A DNA stretch of 64,000 nt from Liquorilactobacillus cacaonum DSM 21116. Its GTDB lineage: Bacteria > Bacillota > Bacilli > Lactobacillales > Lactobacillaceae. Both the position numbers and the translations under genes were made by a program. The stretch lies in the NCBI RefSeq assembly GCF_001436735.1, contig NZ_AYZE01000014.1, forward strand, positions 460,405 to 524,404. Reading direction: 5' to 3'. This document shows, piece after piece, positions 20,087 through 33,390 of this stretch (within the stretch, counting starts at the first letter, position 1; the number at the start of each line of letters is the position of its first letter). Below the pieces are notes generated by a model that saw only the letters and a program-made list of their open reading frames with translations, searched no databases and was not told the DNA's origin.

Positions 20087-22429
20087 TTATTCAACTGGAA
20101 CTTCTTCCATAATAAATGCTTCAATTTGGTCTCCAACCTTGATGTCATTATACTTTTCAACCATGACACCACATTCAAAGCCTTGTTTAACCTGCTTGAC
20201 ATCATCTTTAAAACGTTTTAATGAAGCTAACTTACCTTCATAAATAACAATGCCATCACGAATTACTCGGACACCGCTGTCTCGTTGAATATATCCATCA
20301 GTAACATATCCACCACCAATTGTTCCAACCTTCGAAACTTTGTAGATTTCACGGATTTCAACCTGACCAATAATTTTTTCTTCAAAGACTGGTTCAAGCA
20401 TTCCCTTCATTGCAGTTTCAATTTCGTCAATTGCTTGATAAATAACACGATGCAAACGAATATCAACGCTATCGCTTTCAGCTTGTAATTTAGCTTGTGG
20501 GGTTGGGCGAACATTGAAACCTACAATAATCGCATTAGAAGCTTCAGCGAGCGTCACATCACTTTCGTTGATTGCACCAGCAGCTTGATGAATAATATTA
20601 ACTCTGACACCTTCAACTTCAATCTTCTTCAAACTTCCAGCAAGAGCCTCAACTGAGCCTTGAACATCTGCTTTAATAATTACATTAACTTCCTTTAATT
20701 CACCTTCTTTAAGCGAATCAAAAAGATTATCTAGTGTCACATGTTGTGTATTGCTATGTTCTTTCAACAATGCACGTTTAGCACGCTCTTCACCAGCAGC
20801 ACGTGCAGTTTTTTCATCACTAAAGACGATAAAACGATCACCAGAATCTGGTACTTCATTCAAACCTGTAATTTCAACCGGTGTAGCAGGCAATGCTTTC
20901 GTGATTTGTTGTCCCTTGTCATTAATCATAGTACGTACACGACCAAAAGTATTACCAACTACAATTGGATCACCAACATGCAATGTTCCTTGCTGTACTA
21001 ACAATGAAGCAACCGTTCCTTTTCCTTTATCCAAACGGGCTTCAATAACTGAACCAGCACCATGTTGCTTAGGGTTCGCACGTAATTCAAGAACTTCGGC
21101 CTGTAGTAAAATCATATCTAATAATTCATCGAGGTTTTTTCCAAATTTAGCTGACAATTCAACAAAAATTGTTTCACCGCCCCAATCTTCTGGAATAAGT
21201 TCATATTCAGTTAATTGTTCCATTACATGATTAGGGTTCGCACCTGGTTTATCAATTTTGTTAACTGCTACAATTATAGGAACCTCGGCAGCTTTAGCAT
21301 GATTAATTGCTTCAATTGTCTGTGGCATCACACCATCATCAGCAGCCACAACCAATACAGTAATATCAGTAATATCAGCTCCACGCGCACGCATATTAGT
21401 AAATGCCGCATGACCTGGTGTATCTAGGAAAGTAATTATTTTCCCATCATGCTTAACTTGATAAGCACCAATATGTTGTGTAATTCCACCTGCTTCACCA
21501 TCTGTAACATGAGTATGTCTTAATTTATCAAGCAAGGTAGTCTTACCATGATCAACATGTCCCATAATTGTAACAACTGGTGGACGATTTTCAAGATGCT
21601 TAGTGTTGCCTTGCTCATCTTCAAAAAATTTATCAATATCGGCAACATCAACTTCAATTTTCTCTTCAGCCTTTATGCCGTAATCATCAGCCAAAATTTC
21701 AATTGTATCCTTGTCTAAAGATTGATTTTGGTTAACCATCACACCCATCATAAACAACTTCTTGATAATTTCAGCTGGTTCACGATGAATTTTCTTCGCA
21801 ATATCAGCAACATTCATTCCCACTGAATAAATAAGTACTTCTGGAAGTGGCTTGCTTTTACGAGGTGGAACCGCAGGCTTTTTGTTATCTTGGAACCGAG
21901 TATTCTTTTTATTCTTGCGCTTTTTCTTATTACTAAACTTATTTTGTGAATTGTTATTTTGTCCGCCAAATCTATTTTGTCCAAAACTATTTGAACGTGA
22001 ACTGTTATTCGATTTACCTTCAAATCGAGAACTATTTCCCTTGTTAGTATTATTCGTTGTTTCATTTGTTTGAGTACTTGATGTTGTCTTTCTAGTATTG
22101 CTTTGTGTATATTGTGGTTTATTATTATTCTTATTTACTGTATTTTGAATTGGTCCGGCCTCTTTACTATTATTATTTCGTGGAGAACGCTTTGGTTCAT
22201 TTGAAATTTTCGAATTTTTTGATTCTGTTACCGAATTTTTTTTCGTAACGTTCCCATTGTCTGCAGAACCTTTTTTTAGAAGAACCTCTTTAACTTGACG
22301 TTCCTCATTATCTCCAATTGTTGACATATGGTTATTCACAGTAAAACCTTTTGTTCTAGCTGCTTCAATCACAACTTTACTACTGACATTCAATTCTTTT
22401 GCTAATTCATAAATTCGTTTTTTTCCCAT
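20087..22429 (-). CDS. infB: Translation initiation factor IF-2
   Basis: GTPase that recruits fMet-tRNA to the 30S subunit. The ATG at 22429 ([15 protein letters not shown]) has GGAG upstream and gives 780 residues; the longer frame adds 5 codons. N-terminal IF2N domain (about 1-50), then a long Asn/Ser/Lys-rich low-complexity linker (about 60-190), a second IF2N (about 200-255), G domain with [20 protein letters not shown] and NKID, then domains II-IV. The linker is unusually Asn-rich, consistent with AT bias. Confidence 0.98.
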   Translation of the reverse strand: MGKKRIYELAKELNVSSKVVIEAARTKGFTVNNHMSTIGDNEERQVKEVLLKKGSADNGNVTKKNSVTESKNSKISNEPKRSPRNNNSKEAGPIQNTVNKNNNKPQYTQSNTRKTTSSTQTNETTNNTNKGNSSRFEGKSNNSSRSNSFGQNRFGGQNNNSQNKFSNKKKRKNKKNTRFQDNKKPAVPPRKSKPLPEVLIYSVGMNVADIAKKIHREPAEIIKKLFMMGVMVNQNQSLDKDTIEILADDYGIKAEEKIEVDVADIDKFFEDEQGNTKHLENRPPVVTIMGHVDHGKTTLLDKLRHTHVTDGEAGGITQHIGAYQVKHDGKIITFLDTPGHAAFTNMRARGADITDITVLVVAADDGVMPQTIEAINHAKAAEVPIIVAVNKIDKPGANPNHVMEQLTEYELIPEDWGGETIFVELSAKFGKNLDELLDMILLQAEVLELRANPKQHGAGSVIEARLDKGKGTVASLLVQQGTLHVGDPIVVGNTFGRVRTMINDKGQQITKALPATPVEITGLNEVPDSGDRFIVFSDEKTARAAGEERAKRALLKEHSNTQHVTLDNLFDSLKEGELKEVNVIIKADVQGSVEALAGSLKKIEVEGVRVNIIHQAAGAINESDVTLAEASNAIIVGFNVRPTPQAKLQAESDSVDIRLHRVIYQAIDEIETAMKGMLEPVFEEKIIGQVEIREIYKVSKVGTIGGGYVTDGYIQRDSGVRVIRDGIVIYEGKLASLKRFKDDVKQVKQGFECGVMVEKYNDIKVGDQIEAFIMEEVPVE

Positions 22430-22504
22430 GTATTCACGCTCCAATCTCGCTATCTAATTTATATCCCTACAGATTAGATAGTCCAAACCTTTATGGTAAA
22501 AGCT

Positions 22505-22810
22505 TCATTTCAATATCATCATCATTTTTTTGCTAAAACCCAAATCATCAACCGCAACTATTGTTCGACTTGTTCCGATTGCTGAGCTAAGTTCCTGCTT
22601 TGTAAAATCACAATTTATATCAATCTGATAACTTGTACACTTGTCTATAAATTTTTTCTTAGTTGCCTCTGAACCGTCACTAGCAACAAAAACTAACTTT
22701 ACTTTTTTAGTTCTTATTTTTTTAAGAACTCCTTCTTCACCTGTAGTTAGCTTGCCTGCTCTTCTTGCGAGTCCAAGTAACTGCAAAGCTCTTTGTTTCT
22801 TATCGAGCAT
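22505..22810 (-). CDS. ylxQ: L7Ae-family ribosomal/RNA-binding protein YlxQ
   Basis: A small K-turn RNA-binding protein of the L7Ae/L30e fold; its role in Bacilli is unclear. The ATG at 22810 overlaps the ylxR end by 11 nt, with AAGGAG 10 nt upstream; 101 residues starting MLDKKQRALQLLGLARRAGKLTTGE across two stretches, the family N-terminus. The longer frame that reads back through ylxR is unlikely. Conserved place in the nusA-ylxR-ylxQ-infB operon. Confidence 0.92.
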   Translation of the reverse strand: MLDKKQRALQLLGLARRAGKLTTGEEGVLKKIRTKKVKLVFVASDGSEATKKKFIDKCTSYQIDINCDFTKQELSSAIGTSRTIVAVDDLGFSKKMMMILK

Positions 22811-23102
22811 CTCCAAAAAGCTCCTTACGTGCAACTTGATGATCAACATACGCAATTAACTCATCATAAAATTCGTCTGTCACTTTTATGCCAAAAGCCT
22901 TATTGAAAGTATGTTCTTCCTTTGCTTTGTTTGCTATAGCAACATCTAAAGAAATATATGCACCTCGACCCGCTTTTTTTCCAGTTGGATCAATACTGAT
23001 TTCGTTTTCTTTATTTTTCACAATCCTAACTAGTTCTTTTTTAGGCATCATTTCTCCGGAAACAATATCTTTTCGCATTGGTATCTTACGTTGTTTTACC
23101 AT
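22800..23102 (-). CDS. rnpM: YlxR/RnpM family RNA-binding protein
   Basis: 100-residue basic protein of the DUF448 family. In B. subtilis the homologue YlxR (RnpM) was reported to bind and modulate RNase P RNA. The signature RK-x2-SGEMMPKKELVRIVKNK is present; the usual Cys after RK is Asp here. ATG start. Cotranscribed between nusA and ylxQ. Confidence 0.93.
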   Translation of the reverse strand: MVKQRKIPMRKDIVSGEMMPKKELVRIVKNKENEISIDPTGKKAGRGAYISLDVAIANKAKEEHTFNKAFGIKVTDEFYDELIAYVDHQVARKELFGDAR

Positions 23103-23133
23103 CTAATCATCTCCTTTACTCAAGAATCAAGAA

Positions 23134-24219
23134 TTAATCTTCTTCAGTTACCGAATCTGTATTTAACACTTCTTCTGTAGCTTTGGCAAAATCTGACTCT
23201 GATTTTATATCAATCTTAAATCCTGTTAAGCGTGCTGCCAAACGAGCATTTTGACCTTTTTTCCCGATTGCAAGTGATAATTGATTGTCTGGAACAATAA
23301 CAGTACAAGCACGTTCATTTTCAGGGTTAAACCTTACTTCAATCACCTCTGCTGGATTAAGTGCGTTGCTAATAAATTCAGCTGGATTTTCACGCCATTC
23401 AACAACATCCATGTTCTCACCCTTGAGTTCATTAACAATTGCCTGAATTCTTTCACCTCTTGGGCCTACGCAAGTTCCAACAGGATCAACTCCATCACTA
23501 TGGGAACGTACAGCAACCTTAGCACGGTCACCTGCTTCTCGTGCAATTGAAATAATTTCGACAGTTCCATCGAAAATTTCAGGTATTTCTTGTTCAAACA
23601 AACGCTTCAATAAATCAGGATGTGAACGGCTCACAAAAACTTGTGGCCCTTTTGAAGTATTTTCTACTTTATAAATATAAACCTTAATCCGATCGTGTGA
23701 TTTATATTCTTCACCAGGAATTTGATCTTGATGGGACAAAACAGCTTCAACTTTTCCTAAGTTAACATAGACATAGCGATGATCGTGGCGCTCAACTTCT
23801 CCAGTTACAATTTCATTTTCATACTGAATGTATTCATCATAAACAATGCCGCGTTCTGCTTCACGAACACGTTGCATAATTACTTGTTTAGCAGTTTGTG
23901 CAGCAATTCTCCCAAAGTTTTTTGGAGTAACTTCAAATCTTATCGTATCTCCAATCTCATAAGCACGATTTACTTGTAAAGCTTCTTCCAGGCTAACTTC
24001 TAGACGTGAGTCAAAAACCTCAGAAACAACTTCTTTAACAGCGAAAATATGAAGGTCTCCACGAGTTTTATCAAACTCAACTTCTACATTTTGAGCTTGT
24101 CCATAATTTCGCTTATAAGCTGAAACAAGTGCGGCCTCTAAAGCTTCTAAAACAATATCCTTCTTAATTCCTTTCTCGACTTCTAATGCATCTAACGCAT
24201 TTAGTAATTCCTTACTCAT
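23134..24219 (-). CDS. nusA: Transcription termination/antitermination factor NusA
   Basis: Binds RNA polymerase and nascent RNA, and promotes pausing and intrinsic termination. 361 residues: N-terminal polymerase-binding domain (about 1-130), S1 domain (about 135-200, NEIVTGEVERHDHRYVYVNL), two KH domains with GPRGERIQAIVNELKGE and IGKKGQNARLAARLTG. It lacks the C-terminal acidic repeats of proteobacterial NusA, as is normal for Firmicutes. Second gene of the rimP-nusA-ylxRQ-infB-rbfA operon. Confidence 0.98.
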   Translation of the reverse strand: MSKELLNALDALEVEKGIKKDIVLEALEAALVSAYKRNYGQAQNVEVEFDKTRGDLHIFAVKEVVSEVFDSRLEVSLEEALQVNRAYEIGDTIRFEVTPKNFGRIAAQTAKQVIMQRVREAERGIVYDEYIQYENEIVTGEVERHDHRYVYVNLGKVEAVLSHQDQIPGEEYKSHDRIKVYIYKVENTSKGPQVFVSRSHPDLLKRLFEQEIPEIFDGTVEIISIAREAGDRAKVAVRSHSDGVDPVGTCVGPRGERIQAIVNELKGENMDVVEWRENPAEFISNALNPAEVIEVRFNPENERACTVIVPDNQLSLAIGKKGQNARLAARLTGFKIDIKSESDFAKATEEVLNTDSVTEED

Positions 24220-24241
24220 CTAAATTTTCTCCTTATTGAAT

Positions 24242-24715
24242 CTAAAATTTAATAGCCAAACGGGCCTTAGCAATTTTTTCACGCGGTATCTCAACCTCTT
24301 TTTTGCGTGTTTTGTCCATATACTCTAACTTCAAGTAACTTTCTGATAATTCTGTCATAGTTCCTTCAAAAACTTTTGCTCCAGCAAATTGTTGATAAAG
24401 CGAAACATGAATATATTTATTTAAAGCACGTTCATAATCTTTTTCATTTTTTAGCGGTCTTTCAGCCCCAGGCGAAGAAACCTCTAGATAATAAGCTTGT
24501 GGAATAGGGTCTGGATCACACTCATCTAGTTTTTCACTTAACTTATCACTTATTAATGCACATTCTTCAATATTGATTCCGTTTTCCTTATCAACAAAAA
24601 CTCTTAAATACCAACTTTTACCTTCTTTTACAAATTCAATATCCACCAATTCGAAATTATCAGCTTCCAAGATTGGTGTAACAAGCTTAGTTACTGTTTC
24701 AACTACAGTACTCAC
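24242..24715 (-). CDS. rimP: Ribosome maturation factor RimP
   Basis: Assists 30S subunit assembly. 157 residues, normal length. The family core [20 protein letters not shown] and the [13 protein letters not shown] motif (about residue 83) are present. GTG start behind AAAGGAGG. First gene of the nusA operon; a terminator 50 nt upstream ends the polC transcript. I do not see a convincing promoter in the short gap, so some readthrough from polC is possible. Confidence 0.96.
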   Translation of the reverse strand: MSTVVETVTKLVTPILEADNFELVDIEFVKEGKSWYLRVFVDKENGINIEECALISDKLSEKLDECDPDPIPQAYYLEVSSPGAERPLKNEKDYERALNKYIHVSLYQQFAGAKVFEGTMTELSESYLKLEYMDKTRKKEVEIPREKIAKARLAIKF

Positions 24716-24765
24716 AAGTCAACCTCCTTTTTTATTACTCAACAAGACACTCCTAGTGGTTGCAA

Positions 24766-24793
24766 TAAAAAGAGCGAGCATCACTGCTCACTC
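24766..24793 (-). terminator. Terminator after polC
   Basis: A 9-bp stem (GAGTGAGCA/TGCTCGCTC on the minus strand, one G-U) with a GTGA loop, followed by TTTTTATT. Confidence 0.85.
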
Positions 24794-24863
24794 CTAACGA
24801 GTTATCTAAATACAATAATTATTATATCATATACTAATTATTTTGACAAATAAACCTTATAAA

Positions 24864-27800
24864 TCAAAACAACGAATCAAAAAGACTTAATTGATTCTCA
24901 TCTGGTAGTTCATCCACCACATGATTTTGTGTCATAAATTCAATTAATGTTTTCGAGACTTTACCTCTTTTTGCTAAATCTTCTTTCGACAAAAATTCCT
25001 TTTCCTCACGTGCTGCCACAATCTGTTTTGCAACATTTGTTCCTAACCCAGGCATCGCATTGAAAGGTGCAATCAAGGTATTACCTTCAATGAGCCAATC
25101 AGAAACAGATGAACGCTTTAAATCAACCATCTTAAATTCAAATCCACGTTCAAGCATCTCATTAGCAATTTCCAATACCGTCAATAGATTTTTCTCTTTC
25201 GTTGAAGCATCCATACCCTTATCTGTAATCTCTTTCATTGCCATTTTAACTGCCTCTTTTCCACGAGACATTGCAATGAGATCAAAATCATCAGCACGCA
25301 CACTAAAATATGCAGCGTAATATACAAGCGGAAAATATACTTTGAAATAAGCAATTCTGAGTGCCATCAATACATATGCCGCTGCGTGAGCTTTAGGGAA
25401 CATATATTTAATTTTTAAGCATGCATTAATATACCATTCGGGAACCTTAGATTCTCGTAGCTCATTTTGCCAATCATCAGGAATCCCTTTACCCTTTCGA
25501 ACACTTTCCATTATCTTGAAAGCTCGGTCTGCTTCTACTCCCATATGAATCAAATCCATCATAATATCATCACGACACCCAATTACTTCAGGCATCGTCA
25601 CTGTACCATTTTTTATTAATTCTTCCGCATTACCAAGCCATACATCAGTTCCATGTGAAAGTCCTGATATTTTAAGTAACTCAGCAAATGTCTTAGGCTT
25701 TGTTTCTTCAAGCATTCCTCTAACAAATCTCGTACCGAATTCTGGTATCCCAAGTGTCCCAATATTTGAATCAATCTGTTCAGGAGTAACTCCAAGAATG
25801 TCCGTCCCTGAAAAAAGTTTCATGACTCCAGGATCATCAGTTGGTATTGATTGTGGATTAACCCCAGACAAATCTTGTAACATTCTAATCATTGTTGGAT
25901 CATCATGTCCCAAAATATCAAGTTTCAAAATATTATCATGAATTGAGTGAAAATCAAAATGTGTTGTTTTCCATGTTGCTGATAAATCATCAGCCGGATA
26001 TTGAATTGGCGTAAAGTCATAAATGTCCATATAATCAGGAACTACTAAGATTCCCGCAGGATGTTGGCCGGTTGTCCGCTTCACTCCAGTTGCACCTTTA
26101 GCCAAACGATCCACTTCTGCACCTCTAAAAGTTTGTTCAGTGTCACGTTCATAGGCTTTAACATATCCATAAGCTGTTTTATCAGCAACAGTTCCAATTG
26201 TCCCTGCCCGAAAAACATTATTTTCACCAAACAATACCTTCGTATAATTATGTGCAATTGATTGATAATCTCCAGAAAAATTCAAATCAATATCGGGAAC
26301 TTTATTTCCATAAAAACCTAAGAAAGTTTCAAATGGAATGTCTTGACCATCTTTAATCAACCTTGTACCACATTTTGGACAATCCATTTCTGGTAGATCA
26401 TATCCGGAACCATATTCACCTTTTTCATAGAACTTGCTCCATCTACAATCAGGACAACGATAATGTGGTGGCAATGGATTAACTTCTGTTATTCCAGTCA
26501 TAGTGGCGGCAAAGCTAGATCCAACAGATCCACGTGATCCCACCAAGTATCCATCCTTGTTTGATTTAAATACAAGTTTTTGTGAAATCAAATAAATAAC
26601 AGAAAATCCGTTCCCAATAATACTCTTTAATTCTTTATCTAAACGAGCCTGTACCACCTCTGGAAGCTCATCACCGTAAAGTTCATGCGCTTTATTCATC
26701 GCAAGATTACGAATTTCATCTTCTGCTCCATCCATTTTAGGAGTATAAAGTTTGTCCTTAACTGGCGAAATTTCATCAACTAAATCAACAACTTTTTGCG
26801 GATCGGTTACTACAACTTTTTGTACACGTTCTTCTCCCAAAAATCCTAAATCTTCTATCATCTCGTCGGTTGTCCTAAAATGCGCATCTGGAAACTTCTT
26901 TAGCCGATTTAGTGGATTAGCACCTGCTTGTGAATGAATCAAAATTTTACGATAAATTGCATCTTCCTTATTTAGAAAATGAACATCCCCTGTTGCAACG
27001 ACTGGCATTTGCAAATCTTCACCAAGATCAACCATGTTTGCAATAATTGTTTCAAGATTATCATTATCCTTAATCATCTCTTGTTCCAGTAGTGGTTCAT
27101 ATAAAGGTTTTGGTTGAATTTCAAGATAATCATAAAAACGTGCTTTTTCTTTTGCCTCTTCATATCCCTTTTGCATCATTGCAATAAAAACTTCACCACT
27201 TGAACAAGCTGATCCAACAAGTAACCCTTCACGATACTTCACTAATTCTGAGCGAGGAATTCTTGGAACACGATGATAATATTTAATCATTGATAAAGAT
27301 GCTAATTTAAAGAGATTTTTTAGTCCATCTTGTGTCTGCGCAATGATAGTTGCATGAAATGGAAAACCATGTTTATATGCATCGACCTCTCCTGCATGTT
27401 TATTAAAATCATCTTGAAATTCTACTTGAAATTGCTCTTTGGCTTCTTTTAACATTGCAAAATAAATGTATCCAGTAGCTTCAGCATCATAAATTGCTCT
27501 ATGGTGATGTTCAAGTTCAACATTCAATAATTTAGCAATACGATTCAACCGAAAACTCTTTAGTTCTGGATATAACAAACGTGCTAATGGTAAAGTATCA
27601 ATCCAAGGATTCTTAATGGTTGGCAAATCATGCCTTGTATAGCCAATATTCATAAAATCAACATCAAATGTTGCATTATGTCCCACAATAATGCTATCTC
27701 CACAAAATTCTTGAAATAGTTCAAAAACTTCTTTTTCAGACTTAGAACCCCGTACCATATCATCTGTAATTCCAGTCAAATTAATAGTAGTTGATGATAA

Positions 27801-29201
27801 GCGATGTCCGGGATCAATAAACATATCAAATTTTTTGAGCACAGTTCCTTGTCTCATCTTAACAGCTGCAAGTTCTATAACTTTATCAAAACTTGCAGAT
27901 AACCCTGTTGTTTCAGTATCAAAAACCACATAAGTTGCGTCCTTCAAAGCAACATGTGCCTCATTATAGGCAATCGGAATCCCATCATCAACAACATTAG
28001 CTTCGACACCATACAAAATTTTAATTCCATTTTTTTTACCAGCCGCGTATGCCTCCGGAAAAGCTTGTAGCGTACTATGATCTGTTACTGCGATTGCTTT
28101 TTGTCCCCATTTTGCAGCTTGTTTAATGTAATCTGTAATGCTATTTGTTGCATCCATCATACTCATATTCGTATGGACATGTAATTCGGCACGTTTTTTC
28201 CCGTCTGGCGCGGTGTCTTTACGAACCTCATGCGGAATTTGATTAATGTCAAATGCATTAATTGCAAGATCACGCATAAAACTATCTTCTTGAACACTCC
28301 CTCTTATTCTGGCCCATTGTCCCTCCGCAATTGCATCAAAATAGGCTTCATCTTCATCATTTCGTGAAAATTTCTTAACAACAATAGAGGAACTATAGTC
28401 GGTTACTTTTAAAATTAATAATTTACGTGAAGAACGTAAAGTTCGAACTTCCTTATCAAAAATGTATCCTTGAATAACAATCGAGCGCTCTTCTTCAGTA
28501 ATGTTAATCATTTGGGTAATTTCATTTTTGTCATCAATTTTCTTACCCATAACAACTAATCCCTCTATTTTAGGAAGAGGTTTATCCTGTTTTTGCTTAT
28601 TTTGTTGCTGGATTACTTGAACTGCTTTTTGTGCAAGCTCTTCATCATCTTTAGCTTTTTGTGCCTTAAACTCAGCAATTTTCATTTGTGACTTTGATTC
28701 ATCAATAATTGTATGAATTGCAAATTTAGGAAATCCTACGCGCCGATAAGTTTCTTCAATTGGGCCAAGTGCCTGATTCACAAGAAAATTTTTCAAAATT
28801 TCATTTTCAGCTTCTAGAATTACTCTTTGATCATCCAAATATGGGACTTTCCCAAAAGTCAATTCTTGGACAAAAGGTGAGTTTACGCCACAATGTTTGA
28901 GTACCCATCCCCAATATTCCCCAAGGTTCCTCTTATTTATTTTAGGTTCTTCTACAACAATTGAAATATTTACATGTGCAATATTTCTGAAGCTTTCTTC
29001 TAATCGTTGTGAGAACTCTTCAAATAGTTGAAATGGCCAAATATCAACTGTTTTGAACACAAAATCCCATCGTTGAGAAACATGGTGTAATTCAACCTTC
29101 TCAATTTGAGTATTTTCAAAAATTTCTTTATCACTACTACTTGAATTCCAGTTTAATTGTAAAAGTAACTTTTGAAATAATGCTTTTTTATCAATTCCCA
29201 A
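24864..29201 (-). CDS. polC: DNA polymerase III PolC-type alpha subunit
   Basis: The main replicative polymerase of low-GC Gram-positives, with built-in 3'-5' exonuclease. 1445 residues: N-terminal domains, OB fold (about 235-320), PHP domain with [14 protein letters not shown], inserted DEDD exonuclease with [10 protein letters not shown] (about 430), the zinc-binding CPDC...CPKC pair (about 905-930), and catalytic palm motifs [11 protein letters not shown] and the helix-hairpin-helix C-terminus. TTG start behind AAAGGAAG. Follows proS after a terminator. Confidence 0.98.
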   Translation of the reverse strand: MGIDKKALFQKLLLQLNWNSSSSDKEIFENTQIEKVELHHVSQRWDFVFKTVDIWPFQLFEEFSQRLEESFRNIAHVNISIVVEEPKINKRNLGEYWGWVLKHCGVNSPFVQELTFGKVPYLDDQRVILEAENEILKNFLVNQALGPIEETYRRVGFPKFAIHTIIDESKSQMKIAEFKAQKAKDDEELAQKAVQVIQQQNKQKQDKPLPKIEGLVVMGKKIDDKNEITQMINITEEERSIVIQGYIFDKEVRTLRSSRKLLILKVTDYSSSIVVKKFSRNDEDEAYFDAIAEGQWARIRGSVQEDSFMRDLAINAFDINQIPHEVRKDTAPDGKKRAELHVHTNMSMMDATNSITDYIKQAAKWGQKAIAVTDHSTLQAFPEAYAAGKKNGIKILYGVEANVVDDGIPIAYNEAHVALKDATYVVFDTETTGLSASFDKVIELAAVKMRQGTVLKKFDMFIDPGHRLSSTTINLTGITDDMVRGSKSEKEVFELFQEFCGDSIIVGHNATFDVDFMNIGYTRHDLPTIKNPWIDTLPLARLLYPELKSFRLNRIAKLLNVELEHHHRAIYDAEATGYIYFAMLKEAKEQFQVEFQDDFNKHAGEVDAYKHGFPFHATIIAQTQDGLKNLFKLASLSMIKYYHRVPRIPRSELVKYREGLLVGSACSSGEVFIAMMQKGYEEAKEKARFYDYLEIQPKPLYEPLLEQEMIKDNDNLETIIANMVDLGEDLQMPVVATGDVHFLNKEDAIYRKILIHSQAGANPLNRLKKFPDAHFRTTDEMIEDLGFLGEERVQKVVVTDPQKVVDLVDEISPVKDKLYTPKMDGAEDEIRNLAMNKAHELYGDELPEVVQARLDKELKSIIGNGFSVIYLISQKLVFKSNKDGYLVGSRGSVGSSFAATMTGITEVNPLPPHYRCPDCRWSKFYEKGEYGSGYDLPEMDCPKCGTRLIKDGQDIPFETFLGFYGNKVPDIDLNFSGDYQSIAHNYTKVLFGENNVFRAGTIGTVADKTAYGYVKAYERDTEQTFRGAEVDRLAKGATGVKRTTGQHPAGILVVPDYMDIYDFTPIQYPADDLSATWKTTHFDFHSIHDNILKLDILGHDDPTMIRMLQDLSGVNPQSIPTDDPGVMKLFSGTDILGVTPEQIDSNIGTLGIPEFGTRFVRGMLEETKPKTFAELLKISGLSHGTDVWLGNAEELIKNGTVTMPEVIGCRDDIMMDLIHMGVEADRAFKIMESVRKGKGIPDDWQNELRESKVPEWYINACLKIKYMFPKAHAAAYVLMALRIAYFKVYFPLVYYAAYFSVRADDFDLIAMSRGKEAVKMAMKEITDKGMDASTKEKNLLTVLEIANEMLERGFEFKMVDLKRSSVSDWLIEGNTLIAPFNAMPGLGTNVAKQIVAAREEKEFLSKEDLAKRGKVSKTLIEFMTQNHVVDELPDENQLSLFDSLF

Positions 29202-29310
29202 ACTGAACTTCCTTTCTTTTCACAATTGTTCAAAGTGAACTAATTAAATTTTATCACTAAAATTATCTTAAAGTACAAATTTACGTTATCAATATATAAC
29301 ATCCAAATAG

Positions 29311-29353
29311 AAAAAAGGACTTGGTCAAAAAACTATGACTCAGTCCTTTATTT
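29311..29353 (-). terminator. Terminator between proS and polC
   Basis: AAAGGACT/AGTCCTTT outer stem with inner GTCA/TGAC, flanked by A6 and TTTATTT. Another member of the GGTCAAA terminator family. Confidence 0.8.
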
Positions 29354-29416
29354 ATATCAGCATACCTAGATTGAATTTTTATTTTCCAAAATCAATTAAT
29401 AGCTTTTTACTTTTAA

Positions 29417-31159
<1,743 letters not shown>

Positions 31160-31177
31160 TCATTTTATCTAGGAGGT

Positions 31178-31205
31178 ATTTTCAAAAGTTAAATTCCGAC
31201 CTAGT
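31178..31205 (-). other. Degenerate copy of the terminator-family core upstream of proS
   Basis: CAAAAGTTAAATTCCGACC resembles the chemoreceptor terminator (10251-10269) but its partner stem is eroded and no T run follows. It probably does not terminate, allowing rseP-proS readthrough. The remaining 31206-31285 is AT-rich with no clear signal. Confidence 0.4.
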
Positions 31206-31285
31206 CCAAATTCTCATTACATCTATAACTCATAAAATTTGTATGCAAATTGTACTAATATTACTATATTAAAATTCACACGGTT

Positions 31286-32569
31286 TTACTTAAAAAAATA
31301 GCGATTAATATCATTCCAAGTTACTAATACCATCAAAAGCATTAAAAATCCAAACCCAATTAATGTAATCATTCCTTCTTTTTCCGGCGAAAGTGGCTTC
31401 TTTCTAATTGCTTCGATTATATTTAAAATAATTTTCCCGCCATCCAATGCCGGAATTGGAAACAGATTGACAATTCCAAGATTAATTGAAAGAAACGCCA
31501 ATAACCCAATAACACTCGTTAATCCATATTGAGCAGCTTCAGAAGTGTACGAATAAATTGCAACCGGTCCTCCCAAATCGTTTAAACTAAAGCCATGTGT
31601 AAACATTCCACCAATAGCTGAAAATAATGCTAACATTGTAGTCCATGTTTTAATAAAACCATATGTAGCAATTGCCCTAAACGATGAATCAACCTTCGTT
31701 TTTGCTTCAATACCAATCAAGCCCACTTTTTTACCATTTTGATTTTGTGATTTTGGAATCAAATCAACCGTCTTTTTTTCACTATTTCTTTCATAAGTCA
31801 CACTAATTTTTTTGTTTGGTGAGGCATTAATAAATGATGCTAGCTTTTGCCAAGTAGATGTTTTTTTTCCATCAACTGCAATGATTTTATCACCTACTTT
31901 TAACCCGGCTTTTTTGGCTACAGAACTTGTTGAAAAAGCACCAATTTTTGTAGAAGAAACAGATGTAACTACCCCACCTTGAAGAACAGCCACCAAAGTA
32001 AAGGCAACAATTGTCAAAATAAAGTTATTGAGTGGGCCAGCAAAATTAGTTAACATTCGCTGCCATAATTTTGCTGATTGAAATTGAACATCCAGTGGAG
32101 CAATTCTTACTTTTGTCCCATCCTCTTCGATAATTGAAGCATCATGAAGAACTGAATATCGTTGATATTTATCTTCTTCACCATTTTCATAGCCCTCAAT
32201 CCAAAGTTCTTGTTCAAGATCCCACTTTACGATTTCAACAGGGATTCCTGAAAGAAGTGTCTTTTTTTTACTTGTATTAATTGTTTCAACAACATTATCC
32301 TGGTTCAAAAGCAAACTGACAGTTGCACCAGGTTTCAATGATTCATCATCATCTTCTAATCCAGCCATCCTAACATATCCACCCAAAGGAAGAATTCGAA
32401 TTGTATATGTTGTACCATTTTTTTGATGTGCAAAAATTTTAGGCCCCATACCGATTGAAAACTCGCGTACTAAAATACCTGCACGCTTTGCAAAATAGAA
32501 ATGTCCAAATTCATGAACTACTACCAAAATTCCAAAGACAATGATAAATGTCACAATTGTAATTAGCAT
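31286..32569 (-). CDS. rseP: Site-2 intramembrane zinc metalloprotease RseP
   Basis: Membrane protease for regulated intramembrane proteolysis of anti-sigma factors, signal-peptide remnants and pheromone precursors (Eep/RasP type). 427 residues. The active-site HExxH is intact in VVHEFGHFYFAKRAG (about residue 19); the third ligand lies in LFPIPALDGGKI. A PDZ domain (about 195-270) includes AGLKVGDKIIAVDG. Four membrane helices. Lies 29 nt after cdsA in the conserved uppS-cdsA-rseP-proS order. Confidence 0.96.
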   Translation of the reverse strand: MLITIVTFIIVFGILVVVHEFGHFYFAKRAGILVREFSIGMGPKIFAHQKNGTTYTIRILPLGGYVRMAGLEDDDESLKPGATVSLLLNQDNVVETINTSKKKTLLSGIPVEIVKWDLEQELWIEGYENGEEDKYQRYSVLHDASIIEEDGTKVRIAPLDVQFQSAKLWQRMLTNFAGPLNNFILTIVAFTLVAVLQGGVVTSVSSTKIGAFSTSSVAKKAGLKVGDKIIAVDGKKTSTWQKLASFINASPNKKISVTYERNSEKKTVDLIPKSQNQNGKKVGLIGIEAKTKVDSSFRAIATYGFIKTWTTMLALFSAIGGMFTHGFSLNDLGGPVAIYSYTSEAAQYGLTSVIGLLAFLSINLGIVNLFPIPALDGGKIILNIIEAIRKKPLSPEKEGMITLIGFGFLMLLMVLVTWNDINRYFFK

Positions 32570-32598
32570 GTTAGCTTCCTCTCAAAATAAAGTCTTGT

Positions 32599-33384
32599 TT
32601 AAATCAGACCCATAAAATGTGCAACTGGTAATACAAATAGCAAAGAATCAAAACGATCCAAAATTCCACCATGCCCTGGCAAAATTTTGCCTGAATCTTT
32701 AACTCCATAAAAACGTTTTAAAGCTGATTCAACTAAATCTCCTATTTGTCCAACAACTGATAAAATTAAAGTTATTAAAAGCATCGACAAAAAACCAAAG
32801 TTTTGTGGATAAATTAATGTAAATCCGCCGGCAATTATCATTGCTATCACTACACCGCCAATAGAACCTTCCCATGTTTTATTTGGACTAATGTGTGGTG
32901 CAAGTTTATTTTTACCAATTTTACGTCCAACTATATATGCACCACTATCCGTAGACCAAACTATTAACAAAAGATAAAAAACTGTCGAAAGTCCAACATT
33001 GCGAGCTTCCATCAAGTAGTGAAATCCAACTGCTGAATAAATAGTACCTAAAATTAACATACTTGCATCGTCAAAAGAAAAACGGTTTTTTGAGATAACC
33101 GTATATGTTAACAACAGTAATACAAAGAAATAAAAAATTGTAAATTGTGTTGTATCACTTGGCAAAAAGATTAACCATTTTTGTGGAATAAGTATTGATA
33201 GTGCTGCAAGCATTGCAATACTTGCCTCGGGTGAGACCAATAATTTTTTTCGCATTATCAAAATTTCAGATAGTGCTATCAATCCTAATAAAATCGCTAA
33301 AATATCAAATGATACCCCACCTATCCTGACTAAAGGTACAAATATTATTAAAGCTATTACTGCCGTAATTACACGTTGTTTCAT
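32599..33384 (-). CDS. cdsA: Phosphatidate cytidylyltransferase
   Basis: Makes CDP-diacylglycerol from phosphatidic acid and CTP at the membrane. 261 residues with about eight membrane helices. The CDP-DAG synthase signature near the C-terminus is complete: FYGVKDSGKILPGHGGILDR. Starts 6 nt after uppS, so the pair couples undecaprenyl and phospholipid synthesis. Confidence 0.97.
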   Translation of the reverse strand: MKQRVITAVIALIIFVPLVRIGGVSFDILAILLGLIALSEILIMRKKLLVSPEASIAMLAALSILIPQKWLIFLPSDTTQFTIFYFFVLLLLTYTVISKNRFSFDDASMLILGTIYSAVGFHYLMEARNVGLSTVFYLLLIVWSTDSGAYIVGRKIGKNKLAPHISPNKTWEGSIGGVVIAMIIAGGFTLIYPQNFGFLSMLLITLILSVVGQIGDLVESALKRFYGVKDSGKILPGHGGILDRFDSLLFVLPVAHFMGLI

Positions 33385-33390
33385 GTTTCT

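Noticed and set aside
20751-21230. A 159-codon plus-strand frame opposite infB
   Set aside because: Antisense to the conserved G domain of IF-2, with no independent support.
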